From: Akkermansia muciniphila
GTDB lineage: Bacteria > Verrucomicrobiota > Verrucomicrobiia > Verrucomicrobiales > Verrucomicrobiaceae
NCBI GenBank assembly: GCA_945863205.1
Contig: CAMAZK010000002.1
Location: 1-64,000 of the forward strand
Length of the DNA stretch: 64,000 nucleotides
Direction of reading: 5' to 3'
Below, one piece after another: positions 31,599 to 42,199 of the stretch. A model generated the notes under the pieces. That model did not search any database, was not told where the DNA came from, and saw nothing but the letters and a program-made list of their open reading frames with translations. Positions within the stretch are counted from its first letter, which is position 1. Every line of letters starts with the position of its first letter. Position numbers and translations under genes: made by a program.

Positions 31599-32909
31599 TC
31601 AGATGTATTCGTTCACCAGATTCTCGAGCATTTCCTGACGACCGCTGCCGAGGAGCGGCTCGCCGTTGGCCAGGGCGTGGGCCTCGAGTTCTTCGAAGCC
31701 GACTTCGCCGCTCTCGATTTTCGCGCCGATGCCGGTGTCGAAGGTGGCGTAGCGCTGCTTGATGAATCCGGAAAGACGACCGTCCTCGATCATCGCGTGG
31801 GCGATCTTCAGGCCGCGTGCGAAGGCGTCCATGCCGCCGATGTGGGCGTGGAAGAGATCGACCGGTTCGAAGGATTCACGACGGCACTTGGCGTCGAAGT
31901 TCAGGCCGCCGGTGGTGAAGCCGCCCATGCGGATGACTTCGAGCATGATCTCGGTGGTGAGGTAGATGTTCGTCGGGAACTGGTCGGTGTCCCAACCGAT
32001 GAGCGTGTCGCCGGTGTTCGCATCCACGGAGCCCAGCGCGTTCGCGGCGATGGCGACCTGCATCTCGTGACGCATGGTGTGACCGGCGAGCGTGGCGTGA
32101 TTCGTCTCGAGGTTGAGCTTGAAGTGGTCCATGAGGCCGTATTCGCGCAGGAAGTTCAGGCACGCGGCGGCATCGGAATCGTACTGGTGCGTGGAGGGCT
32201 CACGCGGCTTCGGCTCGATGTAGAACTGGCCTTTGAAGCCGATCTTCTTCTTGTAATCGACGGCCATGTGCAGCAGGCGGGCCAGGTGGTCGAGCTCGCG
32301 CTTCATGTCGGTGTTCCAGAGCGTGGCGTAGCCTTCGCGGCCGCCCCAGAAGGTGTAACCCTCGCCGCCGAGGCGGTGGGTCACGTCCATGGCCTTCTTC
32401 ACCTGCGCGGCGGCATAGGCGAAGACGCCGGCGTTCGGGCTGGTGGCCGCGCCCTGGCAGTAACGCGAGTGTGCAAAGAGGCAGGCGGTGCCCCAGAGGA
32501 GCTTCTTGCCGGTCTGCTGCTGCGCTTTCTCGAGTTCATCGGCAACAGCATCGAAAGCGGCGTTGCTCTCGGCGAGCGTGTCGAGTTCCGGAGCGACGTC
32601 GCGGTCGTGCCAGCAGTAGTAGTCCACGCCGAGCTTGTCCATGAACTCGAAGCAGGCCCACACGCGGCGCTGGGCGTTGGCCACGGAGTTCGTGCCGTCA
32701 TCCCACGGGCGCTGCGCGGTGCCGCCGCCAAAGGGGTCGGAGAGCGAGTTGCGCATCGCGTGCCAGTAGGCGACGCCAAAGCGCAGGTGGTCGCGCATTT
32801 TCTTGCCGCCTACGATTTCGTCGGCGTTGTAGTGCTTGAAGGAGAGCGGATTGCGGCTCGTCGGTCCTTCGAACTGGATTTTCTGAATGTCGGGGAAGGC
32901 TTCGTTCAT
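31599..32909 (-). CDS. xylA: Xylose isomerase
   Basis: [73 protein letters not shown]. Confidence 0.96.
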   Translation of the reverse strand: MNEAFPDIQKIQFEGPTSRNPLSFKHYNADEIVGGKKMRDHLRFGVAYWHAMRNSLSDPFGGGTAQRPWDDGTNSVANAQRRVWACFEFMDKLGVDYYCWHDRDVAPELDTLAESNAAFDAVADELEKAQQQTGKKLLWGTACLFAHSRYCQGAATSPNAGVFAYAAAQVKKAMDVTHRLGGEGYTFWGGREGYATLWNTDMKRELDHLARLLHMAVDYKKKIGFKGQFYIEPKPREPSTHQYDSDAAACLNFLREYGLMDHFKLNLETNHATLAGHTMRHEMQVAIAANALGSVDANTGDTLIGWDTDQFPTNIYLTTEIMLEVIRMGGFTTGGLNFDAKCRRESFEPVDLFHAHIGGMDAFARGLKIAHAMIEDGRLSGFIKQRYATFDTGIGAKIESGEVGFEELEAHALANGEPLLGSGRQEMLENLVNEYI

Positions 32910-33009
32910 GGTAGGGCGTGCAAGGGAGACGGAAGCCGGGGAAGTGCAAATGCTTCGTCGTTCGGCGGCTGGACATATTTTGGGCCAAATAGGACGGACG
33001 TTGCCTCAA

Positions 33010-33081
33010 AATGACGAAACCAGAAGGAGGAATGACGAATGAAGCCCGAATGCCCCAAAGTCATCTGGCCTTCGTCATTGG
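33010..33081. repeat. Second copy of GAATGACGAATG repeat family
   Basis: aaaatgacgaaaccagaaggaggaatgacgaatgaag...tgccccaaag...cttcgtcatt, near-match to 21074 onward. Confidence 0.85.
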
Positions 33082-34349
33082 AGCGACTTGCGACTCGTCT
33101 CTTCCGCCAGCCACACGGACACCAGGGTGATCACCGCCATCACGATGAGATACACCGCCACCGGCCACGGCTTCCCTCCCGTGTAATCGAGCAAGGCGGT
33201 AGCGATCAGCGGCGCCAGGCCGCCGGCCAGCGGCGAGGCAAGCTGGTAGCCGAGGGAGGCGCCGCTGTATCTCACCCGCGTGCCGAACAGCTCCGAAAAG
33301 AACGCCGCCTGCGGGCCATACATGGCCGCATGGCCGATGAGACCGATGACGACGGCGAGAACGACCAGCCACGTCTCCCGCGTCTCGATCATCCAGAAAA
33401 AGGGAAACGCGAAAAACGCCAGAAACAGCGCCCCGCCGAGATAAACGGGCCGCCTTCCGAGACGGTCCGAGAGCGATCCAAACCACGGAATGAAGATCAA
33501 CTGCACCGCAGAGCCGATGAGCACGGCGTTGAGCAGCAGGGTCTTCGACATGCCGAGCTGCTGCGAGCCGTAGCTCAGCGCCAAGACGGTGAAGATGTAG
33601 AAAAAGGCGTTCTCCGCAAAGCGTGCGCCCATCGCCAGCAGGACGTTGCGAGGATGATCGCGCAACAGGGCGAGGATGGGCACTTTCGGCCCTGCGTCTT
33701 CCGTTTTTGCCTGCGTGAAGACCGGGCTCTCGATGATCTTCAGCCGGATGAACATGCCCACGCCCAACAGCAGCACGCCGAGCAGAAACGGCACGCGCCA
33801 GCCCCAGGAGAGGAAGGCCTCCTCATTCATCGACGAGGCGAGCATGAACACCCCGTTGGCCAGCAACAGCCCCACTGGCACCCCGGCCTGCACCCAGCTC
33901 GCGTAAAAACCGCGCCTTCCTTGTGCGCCATGCTCCACGGCCATCAGCACCGCGCCGCCCCATTCGCCACCGACGCCGAAGCCCTGAACGAAACGCAGCA
34001 GCACCAGCAATGCCGGCGCCCACACGCCGATCTGCGAATACGTCGGCAGCAGGCCGATCAGCACCGTCGCCACGCCCATGAGCATCAGCGTCGTCACCAG
34101 CATCGACTTGCGGCCCAGTTTGTCGCCGAAGTGGCCAAACACGATGCCGCCGACCGGTCGCGCAAAGAAGCCCACCGCATAGGTCGCGAAGGCCGCCATC
34201 GTTCCCGCCAGCGGCTCGAAGTTCGGAAAGAACAGCTTGTTAAAGACCAGCGCCGAGGCCGTGCCGTAGAGGAAAAAGTCATACCACTCGATCGTGGTGC
34301 CGATGAAACTCGCGATGACGACGCGGCGGATGCTGTTGGATTCGGACAT
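33075..34349 (-). CDS. MFS transporter (metabolite:H+ symporter type)
   Basis: RRVVIASFIGTTIEWYDFFLYGTASALVFNKLFFP; FARPVGGIVFGHFGDKLGRKSML. Confidence 0.92.
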   Translation of the reverse strand: MSESNSIRRVVIASFIGTTIEWYDFFLYGTASALVFNKLFFPNFEPLAGTMAAFATYAVGFFARPVGGIVFGHFGDKLGRKSMLVTTLMLMGVATVLIGLLPTYSQIGVWAPALLVLLRFVQGFGVGGEWGGAVLMAVEHGAQGRRGFYASWVQAGVPVGLLLANGVFMLASSMNEEAFLSWGWRVPFLLGVLLLGVGMFIRLKIIESPVFTQAKTEDAGPKVPILALLRDHPRNVLLAMGARFAENAFFYIFTVLALSYGSQQLGMSKTLLLNAVLIGSAVQLIFIPWFGSLSDRLGRRPVYLGGALFLAFFAFPFFWMIETRETWLVVLAVVIGLIGHAAMYGPQAAFFSELFGTRVRYSGASLGYQLASPLAGGLAPLIATALLDYTGGKPWPVAVYLIVMAVITLVSVWLAEETSRKSLQ

Positions 34350-34461
34350 GGTTGATTCCGGGGAGGCTGACGGGTTGGAAAGCTCAAGACAAGACGAAAA
34401 GCCTCCCGCCATTCTCGCGCAGCGCATCCAACTTGCTTGGTCGGTGTTCAAGACCGCGACC

Positions 34462-35559
34462 ATGAAGACATCCACCCGCCCCCTTGCATTCGCCGCGCTG
34501 TTCCTCGGCGCGATTTCTCTCATTGCCCAGGCTACCGCCCCCGGCATCGACTGGGACAGGGCGAAGCAGCTCTACCAGCGCGAGCAGCGTGGCGAAAAGC
34601 TCAACTCCGAGGAGCAGTCTTACCTCGACAAGGCCAAGGAAGCCAGGCGGGGAGGTGGTAACCGCCCCGGAGGTGCGGGCAATCAGCGCAAGGCTCCTGA
34701 ATTTCTCAAGCCGCTCACCGACATGACCGCCGACGACACGTATGAAGGCGAAGACGGCGGCCTCTACGGCAAAGGCAGCAACGAGCCGCCCGAAGCACTC
34801 AGAAAATCCGCCGAAGCCGCGCTCGCGCAGATCAAGACGCTCGATGCCGAAGGCAAACCGTCCGACAGCGGCAGAATCGTGCTCGTTTCCATCAGCATGT
34901 CGAACGCCACGCAGGAGTTCTCCTTCTTCAAAGGCATCGCCGACAAGGACAGCCGCAAATCCGACAAGCTCACTATCGTCGATTGCGCCCAGGGCGGGCA
35001 GGCGATGGCCCAGTGGGTGCCTGAAGACGGCCGTCCCTGGCAGGAGGCGATGAACCGCATCGAGCGCGCCGGCGTCACCCCAGAGCAGGTGCAGGTGGCG
35101 TGGATCAAGCTCGCCAACGTCGGCCCATCCGGCAGCATGAAGGAGCACCTCGACAAGCTCGAAGCCGACACCACCGCGGTGCTGCAGAACGCGAAAAAGC
35201 GCTTCCCCAACCTGCGCATCGCCTACCTCGGCAGCCGCATCTGGGCTGGCAACGCCACCGGCGGCCTCAATCCCGAACCCTATGCTTATGAAGGCGCCTT
35301 CAGCGTGCGCCATCTCATCCAAAAGCAGATGAACGGCGATGAATCCCTCGCCTCCGCCAAGTCACCACTCCTCCTCTGGGGCCCCTACCTCTGGGCCGAA
35401 GGCGAGAAAGGCCGCAAGATCGACGACCTGATCTATGTCAAAGCCGATTTCGCCGGCGACGGCGTGCATCCCAGCACCAGCGGTCGCGAAAAAGTCGCGA
35501 AGCAGTTGCTCGAGTTCTTCGCCACGAGTCCATTGGCGAAGGGTTGGTTTGCAAAGTGA
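34462..35559 (+). CDS. Secreted SGNH/esterase-like protein, tentative
   Basis: Signal peptide MKTSTRPLAFAALFLGAISLIAQA; DGVHPSTSGREKVAKQLLEFF C-terminal block. Confidence 0.6.
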   Translation: MKTSTRPLAFAALFLGAISLIAQATAPGIDWDRAKQLYQREQRGEKLNSEEQSYLDKAKEARRGGGNRPGGAGNQRKAPEFLKPLTDMTADDTYEGEDGGLYGKGSNEPPEALRKSAEAALAQIKTLDAEGKPSDSGRIVLVSISMSNATQEFSFFKGIADKDSRKSDKLTIVDCAQGGQAMAQWVPEDGRPWQEAMNRIERAGVTPEQVQVAWIKLANVGPSGSMKEHLDKLEADTTAVLQNAKKRFPNLRIAYLGSRIWAGNATGGLNPEPYAYEGAFSVRHLIQKQMNGDESLASAKSPLLLWGPYLWAEGEKGRKIDDLIYVKADFAGDGVHPSTSGREKVAKQLLEFFATSPLAKGWFAK

Positions 35560-35599
35560 CGCCCCATACAAGAGCCAGTCGTGCCCTGGGTCGATAACC

Positions 35600-36070
35600 T
35601 CAAGGCACCTCGCCTGCATCCAGAATCACCTTTCGCGCTATATCCGGAGCGACGTGAAAATGATGCGAATCCAGTGCCTGGATGAGCGGCTTCACCTGTC
35701 GAACAAGCCCTTTGCGTTTGGCAGACAAAAGCAACCCGAGAGTGCCGATGACCTTTAAGCCAAGAGATTCGGCGGTCCTGCGGGCCGGACGATCGTCGAG
35801 CACGATGAGGCGGGCGTTTTCCTGCAATGCGAGTGTGATGGCCTCGCTCTCACCTGCGCCGAGGGAAGTCTGAAGGACAGTGGCGGCGAGCGGTTGGCTC
35901 AAAACATGGCGTTTGATGGCCGGAGGCAGCGAGACGCTCATCGTCACTTCGTTGACCACCGCAGGAGGACCTCAGACTTCGCCAAACAACGCTTCGAGCA
36001 GATGCAGATGGCCGATCTGCTCAAGCGCAATGAGCGGGCTGGAGTTGCAGATGACGGGTGCGGAGCTCAC
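35600..36070 (-). pseudogene. DUF3368-type PIN toxin interrupted by in-frame TGA
   Basis: Frame reads (GTG)SSAPVICNSSPLIALEQIGHLHLLEALFGEV-stop-GPPAVVNEVTMSVSLPPA...; stop at 35972-35974. Confidence 0.8.
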
Positions 36071-36327
36071 AGGCTGCCAGCGAGCTTTGATTCTGCTTCC
36101 CATTCATCCTCACTCATCTGCAACGCGGGGATGCCGAGACGCGAGGCATGCTGGACGAAGTCCTGTTTGCTGGTACCCAGCCATTCCGCAGCCTTGCCTC
36201 CAGAGACAACGCCACGGCGATACAACTCCAGCGCCATCAATTCCAACGCGGCAGCAGGCGGCGAACTGCCTTCTGCGCGCAGAAGGGCGGCGAAGTCGTC
36301 GTTTACGGACACAGGGATGGTGATCAT
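36067..36327 (-). CDS. UPF0175-family antitoxin
   Basis: ALELMALELYRRGVVSGGKAAEWLGTSKQDFVQHASRLGIP; stop overlaps toxin GTG start (GTGA). Confidence 0.85.
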   Translation of the reverse strand: MITIPVSVNDDFAALLRAEGSSPPAAALELMALELYRRGVVSGGKAAEWLGTSKQDFVQHASRLGIPALQMSEDEWEAESKLAGSL

Positions 36328-36400
36328 GGAGCCATGATGCCTGATTTGCCGTTGAAAACCAGCGGGGAGTTGAGGCGCATCAGGCACCTTCATCCAGTAG

Positions 36401-37795
36401 CTACTTCTTTCCGGTCAGCCGGTTCCAGAGCGTGCGTGCGCCTGAATTCGGCGGGGCTTCGCGCTGGGGACGCTTGGGCGCGTCGCGACGCGGCTGACCG
36501 GCTTGTCCCTGGCCTTCCTGACGAGCGCTTCCTTGACCGCCTTGCCGTCCTCCGCCTTGTCCGCCACCACCGGAGCGTGAGCCGCCTTGGCCTTGTGGGC
36601 GACGCTGCTGAAACTGGCGGCGCTCGGGACGTTCGTCGGGAACGTAGGGGACGGTCATGTTGTAGTTGAATCCTTCCGCTTTCTTGCGGACGAGGCCGCG
36701 GTTGATGAAGCGCTCCAGCTTGCGCACGTCGGCGATCTCATCCGGGGAGACGAAGCTGATCGCGTCGCCGATGGCTTGCGCGCGGCCGGTGCGGCCGATG
36801 CGGTGCACGTAGTCCTCGACGATGTGCGGGAAGTCGAAGTTCACGACGTGGGAGATGCCGTCCACGTCGATGCCGCGCGCGGCGATGTCCGTGGCGACGA
36901 GGACGCGCACCTTGCCGGATTTGAAATCATCCAGTGCACGCAGGCGCTGATTCTGAGAGCGGTTCGCATGCAGCGTGGCGCAGGTGACACCGCCCTGTTC
37001 GAGCTTTTTGGCGATCTTGTCCGCGCCGTGCTTCGTGCGGCTGAAAACGAGCACCATCTGCAGTTTTTCATCTTCGAGCAGGTGGGCGAGCAGGGCCATC
37101 TTGAGATGCTTCGCCACTTCATAGACGAGCTGGGTCACGGTCTCCGCCGGATTGGCGCGTTTGCCGATCTGCACGATCTTCGGCGAGTGCTGGAACTCGT
37201 GAGTGAGGCTTTCGATCTCCTTGGAGAGCGTGGCGGAAAACATCAGCGTCTGCCGCTTCTTCGGCAGTTGGTTGAGAATGCGGCGGATGTCCGGCAAGAA
37301 GCCCATGTCGAGCATGCGGTCGGCCTCATCGAGCACAAGGTATTCGAGCTGGGAGAAATCGGCGCAGCGCTGGCCCATGAGGTCGAGCAGACGCCCGGGA
37401 CAGGCGATGACGATGTCGCTGCCGGCACGCAGCGCGTCCTTCTGCGGCTTCTCGCCGACGCCGCCATACACTTTGGCAATCTTCAGCGGCAGATGCCGCG
37501 CGTAGGCGAGCACGTTCTCCTCGATCTGTGCCACGAGTTCGCGCGTCGGTGCCAGCACGAGCACGCGGGTGCGGCGGCGCTGGCCCTGCGGGATCGGATG
37601 AGAGGTCAAGCGTGTCAGGATCGGCAGGGTGAAGGCGGCGGTCTTTCCCGTGCCGGTTTGGGCGATGCCGATCACGTCTCCGCCTGCGATCACCACCGGA
37701 ATGGCCGCCGCCTGGATGGGCGTGGGCTCGGTGTAACCGGCTTCTTGAATGGCTTGGAGGATGTTGGGATCGAGCCCGAGGGGTTGGAAAGACAT
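36401..37795 (-). CDS. DEAD-box RNA helicase (RhlE-like)
   Basis: AQTGTGKTAAFTLPIL, VLDEADRMLDMGF, MFSATLSKE, HRIGRTGRAQAIGDAISF; RGG-like tail. Confidence 0.95.
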   Translation of the reverse strand: MSFQPLGLDPNILQAIQEAGYTEPTPIQAAAIPVVIAGGDVIGIAQTGTGKTAAFTLPILTRLTSHPIPQGQRRRTRVLVLAPTRELVAQIEENVLAYARHLPLKIAKVYGGVGEKPQKDALRAGSDIVIACPGRLLDLMGQRCADFSQLEYLVLDEADRMLDMGFLPDIRRILNQLPKKRQTLMFSATLSKEIESLTHEFQHSPKIVQIGKRANPAETVTQLVYEVAKHLKMALLAHLLEDEKLQMVLVFSRTKHGADKIAKKLEQGGVTCATLHANRSQNQRLRALDDFKSGKVRVLVATDIAARGIDVDGISHVVNFDFPHIVEDYVHRIGRTGRAQAIGDAISFVSPDEIADVRKLERFINRGLVRKKAEGFNYNMTVPYVPDERPERRQFQQRRPQGQGGSRSGGGGQGGGRQGGQGSARQEGQGQAGQPRRDAPKRPQREAPPNSGARTLWNRLTGKK

Positions 37796-37954
37796 TGGCC
37801 TCCCTTAAGCGCTCCCCAGCTCGGAAGCGAGGTGTTTCCACCGGATCATCGCTGGCGGCGGCTGATCCGCCTCCGCTGCCGGGCCACGTTCGCGTCATTC
37901 GCCCAAAAAAGCGGTTGATGCGTATCGCAAACCGGAGCAAACGGCAGTCACCAG

Positions 37955-39892
37955 ATGGCTAGGCTATTTTTCGCGATCGATGATGGAGAGCAGGAGGTGC
38001 CGTTAACGGATCACCTCACCCTCGGACGTGCGGAAGGAAATGACGTGGTGGTGGATGACGAGCGCATGAGCCGCCACCATTCGGAGGTGCTTTGTCACGC
38101 GGACGGCCGGGTGGAGGTCCGTGATCTCGGCTCCCGCACCGGCACGTTGGTGAACGGGGAGGCCGTGCAGTCCCGCATGCTTCGTGATGGTGACAGGATC
38201 GTCTTCGGGCCGTTGCATGCCCGGTTCGAGATGGACACGCCCGCTGCCCCGGAGCCTGCGGAAAAAACGGACGCGGAGCCATCTGCGGAGAAACAGCGTG
38301 TTTCTGAGGAAATCGAGACCCTACGCCGCGAACTGGCGGACTGGCGGAGCCGTGCCGAACAGGAGCGCGGCGAGCATGAGGCGCGGCTGCGCACGTTGCG
38401 CACAGCGGAGGAGCGCCTGGCGCCGATCCAGGCCGCTGCTACGCATGCTGAGAGCACGCACCGCGAATGGCTGGCCGCCATCGAGGTACTTTCCACCGAA
38501 CATCAGGAGAAATCCGTCCTCCTCACGAAGGCGGGCGAGGAACTGAAGGCCAAGCAGGCAGCGCTGAAGCAGGTGGAGGCCGATACGGAAGCCGCGCGTC
38601 GGGAACTGGCAGGCTTTTCCGAGCAGCAGGAGACCCTCCGCGTGAAAGCGGCGAAGTCGGAGCAGGAGCTGAGCGAGGCTGCCGCAGCCCTCGAGCGTCT
38701 GCGGCTGGAAACCTCCGAGTGGGAGACAAAAGCGGGCGAGCAGCGCCGCCTCAGCGGGGAGCTGGAGGGCCGCATCGCGCAGTCGCAGTCCCTCGCGGAT
38801 GAAAAGGCCGCGCAAGTTTCAACGGTGGAAGCGAAGGTGAAGGAGCTTCACAATGAGCAGTCACGGCTCGAACCCGAAATTGCCCGTCTGAAGACGGAAA
38901 TGGCGGATTGGAGCGGCCGGATCACCGATACCCGACAGCAGCACGAAGAAGCACAAAAGCAGCTTCAGGAGGCGGGTGCCGATTTGGAGCGGGTTCAAGC
39001 CCAAGTCGCCGAGCACGAAGTGCGTGCTCGCGAAGCGGCAGCTTTGGCGGAAGCCCATGATGCCAGGGGCAAAGCCGGCGAAGAGGTGCTGGCCCAACTG
39101 CAGCAGCAGCAAACGGTCGCCGAGGCGGCCCTGAGCGAGGTGAGAGGAAAATTGACGACGGAGGAGGCCGCGCTGGCGGCGCTCCTGCAGCGCTTTACGG
39201 AAACGGACGAGAGCCTCCAGCAGGCGAAGGTGCAACTGGCGGAGTCCGAGGTGCGGCTGGAGCAGCTCAGCGCCGCGATGCCGCAGGCAGCCCAGGCGCG
39301 TGAGGTGCTCGCCAGCCTGGAATCGATGCGGGTGACGGCGGAACAGCACCTGTCCGGGACGCGCTCGACTTTGAAGGAAGTGGAAGGTCAGTTGGCGGAA
39401 AAAGAGGCCGCCGTGCGCGGACTGGCCGCGGAAGAGGAGCAGGCGCGTGCGCGTTTGGACGAACTGACCGGGCGCGAGTCCGCGCTGAAGGCGGAGGTCG
39501 CCACGCTTTCCGCCTCCGTCCGCGAGCAGCAGGCCACGCTCGACCAGATCCGCACGCTGGGGGCGCGGCAGGAGGAGACCGCCCGCGCCATCGAGGCCGC
39601 ACGCCAGGAACTGGCCGGTCTCCGGGCGCAGATCACGCCGCTGCGGACCTGGAAGGACGCCATGGATCTGCTTTATGCGCGTTTTGCAGAGCTGCCGCAG
39701 GCCTCGCCGGAAGCGCAGGAGGTCTGGCGGGAGATCGAGTCCGGAAAGGCGAAACTGCGGCAGTACATCGTCGCCACCCAGATGCGGGTGCCGCGCATCG
39801 TGCACATCGAATTTTCGAAGGAAGGGCTGAAACCCCGGCTGCCGATGAAGTCCGAGCGCATGCGGGGCAAAGCGGACGGGAAAAAGGCCTGA
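37955..39892 (+). CDS. FHA-domain protein with long coiled coil
   Basis: LTLGRAEGNDVVVDDERMSRHHSEVLCHADGRVEVRDLGSRTGTLVNG; ~500 aa heptad-rich. Confidence 0.9.
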   Translation: MARLFFAIDDGEQEVPLTDHLTLGRAEGNDVVVDDERMSRHHSEVLCHADGRVEVRDLGSRTGTLVNGEAVQSRMLRDGDRIVFGPLHARFEMDTPAAPEPAEKTDAEPSAEKQRVSEEIETLRRELADWRSRAEQERGEHEARLRTLRTAEERLAPIQAAATHAESTHREWLAAIEVLSTEHQEKSVLLTKAGEELKAKQAALKQVEADTEAARRELAGFSEQQETLRVKAAKSEQELSEAAAALERLRLETSEWETKAGEQRRLSGELEGRIAQSQSLADEKAAQVSTVEAKVKELHNEQSRLEPEIARLKTEMADWSGRITDTRQQHEEAQKQLQEAGADLERVQAQVAEHEVRAREAAALAEAHDARGKAGEEVLAQLQQQQTVAEAALSEVRGKLTTEEAALAALLQRFTETDESLQQAKVQLAESEVRLEQLSAAMPQAAQAREVLASLESMRVTAEQHLSGTRSTLKEVEGQLAEKEAAVRGLAAEEEQARARLDELTGRESALKAEVATLSASVREQQATLDQIRTLGARQEETARAIEAARQELAGLRAQITPLRTWKDAMDLLYARFAELPQASPEAQEVWREIESGKAKLRQYIVATQMRVPRIVHIEFSKEGLKPRLPMKSERMRGKADGKKA

Positions 39893-39910
39893 GCCCCCGG
39901 CTACCGCCGC

Positions 39911-41626
39911 GTGAAGGACCTTGTCATGCCGCGTCTTCCTGCGGAGAGTGCGGGCATCATGAAGATCGACGCCCTTTCCCGACTCGAACGCCATGCGAAG
40001 CGCATCGCCGAGATCGCCACCGTGCTGGGAAAATACGGGCTGGCGGATCTTTTCGGCGGATTCGACTACGGATGGCTCAATGGCATGCTGCAGAGTTCGG
40101 ACGGTCAGGCTCTGACCGGCACGGTCACCACGGCGGCGCGCACCCGCATGGCACTCACGGAGCTGGGCACGACCTTCATCAAGCTGGGGCAGATGCTCAG
40201 CACGCGCTCCGACCTCCTCGGCCCCGAGCTCACGGACGAGCTCGCGTCCTTGCAGTGCAATATCCCGCCGGACGCTGCGGAGATCGCCCGGGCGACGATC
40301 GAGCGGCAGCTCGGGCGCCCCGTGGATGAGCTTTTCGCCGAGTTTGACGACACGCCGCTCGCTGCGGCATCCATCGCCCAAGTCCATGCCGCAGTGCTGC
40401 CGAACGGACGCAGCGTCGTGGTGAAGGTGCGCCGCGCCGGCGTGGCGGTGCAGGCGGCTACGGATCTGGAGATCGTCCAGGCGCTGGCGGAGCTGCTGGA
40501 GAAGCACTCGCCAGCCTTCCGGGCCTACCAGCCGGTCGCGCTCGTGCGCCAGTTCCGCCGCACGCTGCTGCGGGAAATGGACTTCACCTATGAGCACCGG
40601 AATCTGGAGGAATTCGGTCGCAACTTTGCCGACGAGCCCACGGTGTGCATCCCGGAGGTTTTCAGGGACTTCTGCTCCCATGAGGTGGTCACGATGGAGC
40701 GCCTCGAAGGCATTCGCGGCACCGACATCGATGAACTGCGGCAGTCGGGCGAGGATCTGGGCGAGTTCGCACGACGCGGTGCGAACATGTACCTCGAGAT
40801 GGTCTTCCGCGACGGCTTCTACCATGCCGACCCGCATCCCGGCAATCTGCTACTGCTTCCTGGCAACATCGTCGGTGTGATCGACTGCGGCATGGTGGGC
40901 CGCATCGACGAAGACCTGCGCGACGAGGTGGAGGCGCTGCTCATGGGCATCGTGGAGAACGATTCGTCCCTGGTCGCGGAACAGGTCCTACGCCTCGGCG
41001 CGGTGCCGACCTCCTGCTCGCGTGAAAAGCTGCGCGCGGACCTGCAGGACTTCATGGCGGATTTCACCGGCCACCCGCTGAAGGAGATCCACGTCGGCGC
41101 GGCTTTGGGGAACCTGGTGGAGATCATCCGGCGCCATCACATCGTGCTGCCACCGGCGCTGGCGCTGCTTTTGAAGACGATCATCGTGCTGGAGGGCACC
41201 TCCCGCCGCCTGAGCCCGGACGTGAGCCTCACGGAGCTGATGCAGCCCTACTGCTCGCGCCTGCTGCTGCGCCGCTTCTCGCCGGGCCGGGTCGCCAAAC
41301 GCGCCCGCCGCGCCTACCGCTCGTGGGACCGGCTGTTCACCGCCCTGCCGCGTGATTTGGCCGATCTTCTGGCGCGTTTCCGGGACGGCACGCTCACGGT
41401 GCATCTCGACCACCGGCACCTCGACCCGATCGTGAACCGCCTCGTGCTCGGCATCCTGACCGCCGCCGTGTTTCTCGGCTCCAGTGATCTGTGGAGCCGC
41501 AAGGCGCCGCCGCTGCTCTTCGACGTCTCCGTATTTGGGGCCATCGGCTACGCGCTGTCCCTCTTCCTCGGCTGGCGTCTGCTGCGGGCCATTCGGAAAT
41601 CCGGGAACATTCAGTCGAAGGATTGA
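39911..41626 (+). CDS. ABC1/UbiB-family kinase-like protein
   Basis: LGTTFIKLGQMLSTRSDLLGPELTDELASLQ, AAASIAQVHAAVLPNGRSVVVKVRR, FHADPHPGN-like YHADPHPGNLLLL. Confidence 0.93.
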   Translation: MKDLVMPRLPAESAGIMKIDALSRLERHAKRIAEIATVLGKYGLADLFGGFDYGWLNGMLQSSDGQALTGTVTTAARTRMALTELGTTFIKLGQMLSTRSDLLGPELTDELASLQCNIPPDAAEIARATIERQLGRPVDELFAEFDDTPLAAASIAQVHAAVLPNGRSVVVKVRRAGVAVQAATDLEIVQALAELLEKHSPAFRAYQPVALVRQFRRTLLREMDFTYEHRNLEEFGRNFADEPTVCIPEVFRDFCSHEVVTMERLEGIRGTDIDELRQSGEDLGEFARRGANMYLEMVFRDGFYHADPHPGNLLLLPGNIVGVIDCGMVGRIDEDLRDEVEALLMGIVENDSSLVAEQVLRLGAVPTSCSREKLRADLQDFMADFTGHPLKEIHVGAALGNLVEIIRRHHIVLPPALALLLKTIIVLEGTSRRLSPDVSLTELMQPYCSRLLLRRFSPGRVAKRARRAYRSWDRLFTALPRDLADLLARFRDGTLTVHLDHRHLDPIVNRLVLGILTAAVFLGSSDLWSRKAPPLLFDVSVFGAIGYALSLFLGWRLLRAIRKSGNIQSKD

Positions 41627-41677
41627 GATTGCCGTGCGGGCCGGTTTCTCGCAAACTCGGGAGAAATCATCCCCGCC

Positions 41678-42112
41678 ATGCAACCGCCGCCCATCCCCAG
41701 CAAAGACGCGGAGCACCTCCGCATCCTGTCCATCTGCCACTATGTCGTGGCGGGTCTGTCCTTTCTCGGCATCGGATTCCTGGTCTTCCATTACCTCTTC
41801 ATGAAGACGGTTTTCGGAAACGCGAAAATGTGGGACAAGGTGAAGGATGCGCCGCCTTTTTCGCCGGACGAATTCTTCGGGCTCATGCAGTGGGTCTATG
41901 TCGCCGGAGGGGTGTTGATGATCACCGGTTCGATCCTTTCACTGATGTCGGGCCGTTTTATCGCCCGGCGGAAGGCCCGAACCTTTTCCATCGTCGTCGC
42001 CGGCCTGATGTGCATGCAGATCCCCTTTGGCGCCGTGCTGGGCGTTTTCACCATCATCGTGCTGACGCGTGACTCCGTGATGCGGCTCTATGGCGCGACC
42101 GACCCGGCTTGA
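41678..42112 (+). CDS. Small membrane protein
   Basis: 144-aa ORF with hydrophobic segments. Confidence 0.7.
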   Translation: MQPPPIPSKDAEHLRILSICHYVVAGLSFLGIGFLVFHYLFMKTVFGNAKMWDKVKDAPPFSPDEFFGLMQWVYVAGGVLMITGSILSLMSGRFIARRKARTFSIVVAGLMCMQIPFGAVLGVFTIIVLTRDSVMRLYGATDPA

Positions 42113-42199
42113 AATGCGCGATTCTTGACTGCTTGACCTCTTGACCCTTTCGCCCACCACGGCGAGAAAAGCCCTCCGTCTCCCACCCCTCCCTTCCCC

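Noticed and set aside
38861-40837. 658-aa ORF antisense to the FHA and ABC1 genes
   Set aside because: Arg/Leu/Gln-rich shadow ORF across two well-supported genes
37955-41626. FHA protein plus ABC1 kinase as a new signalling or defence module
   Set aside because: Adjacent and co-oriented but both are common housekeeping-type families; no further partner genes support a defence role
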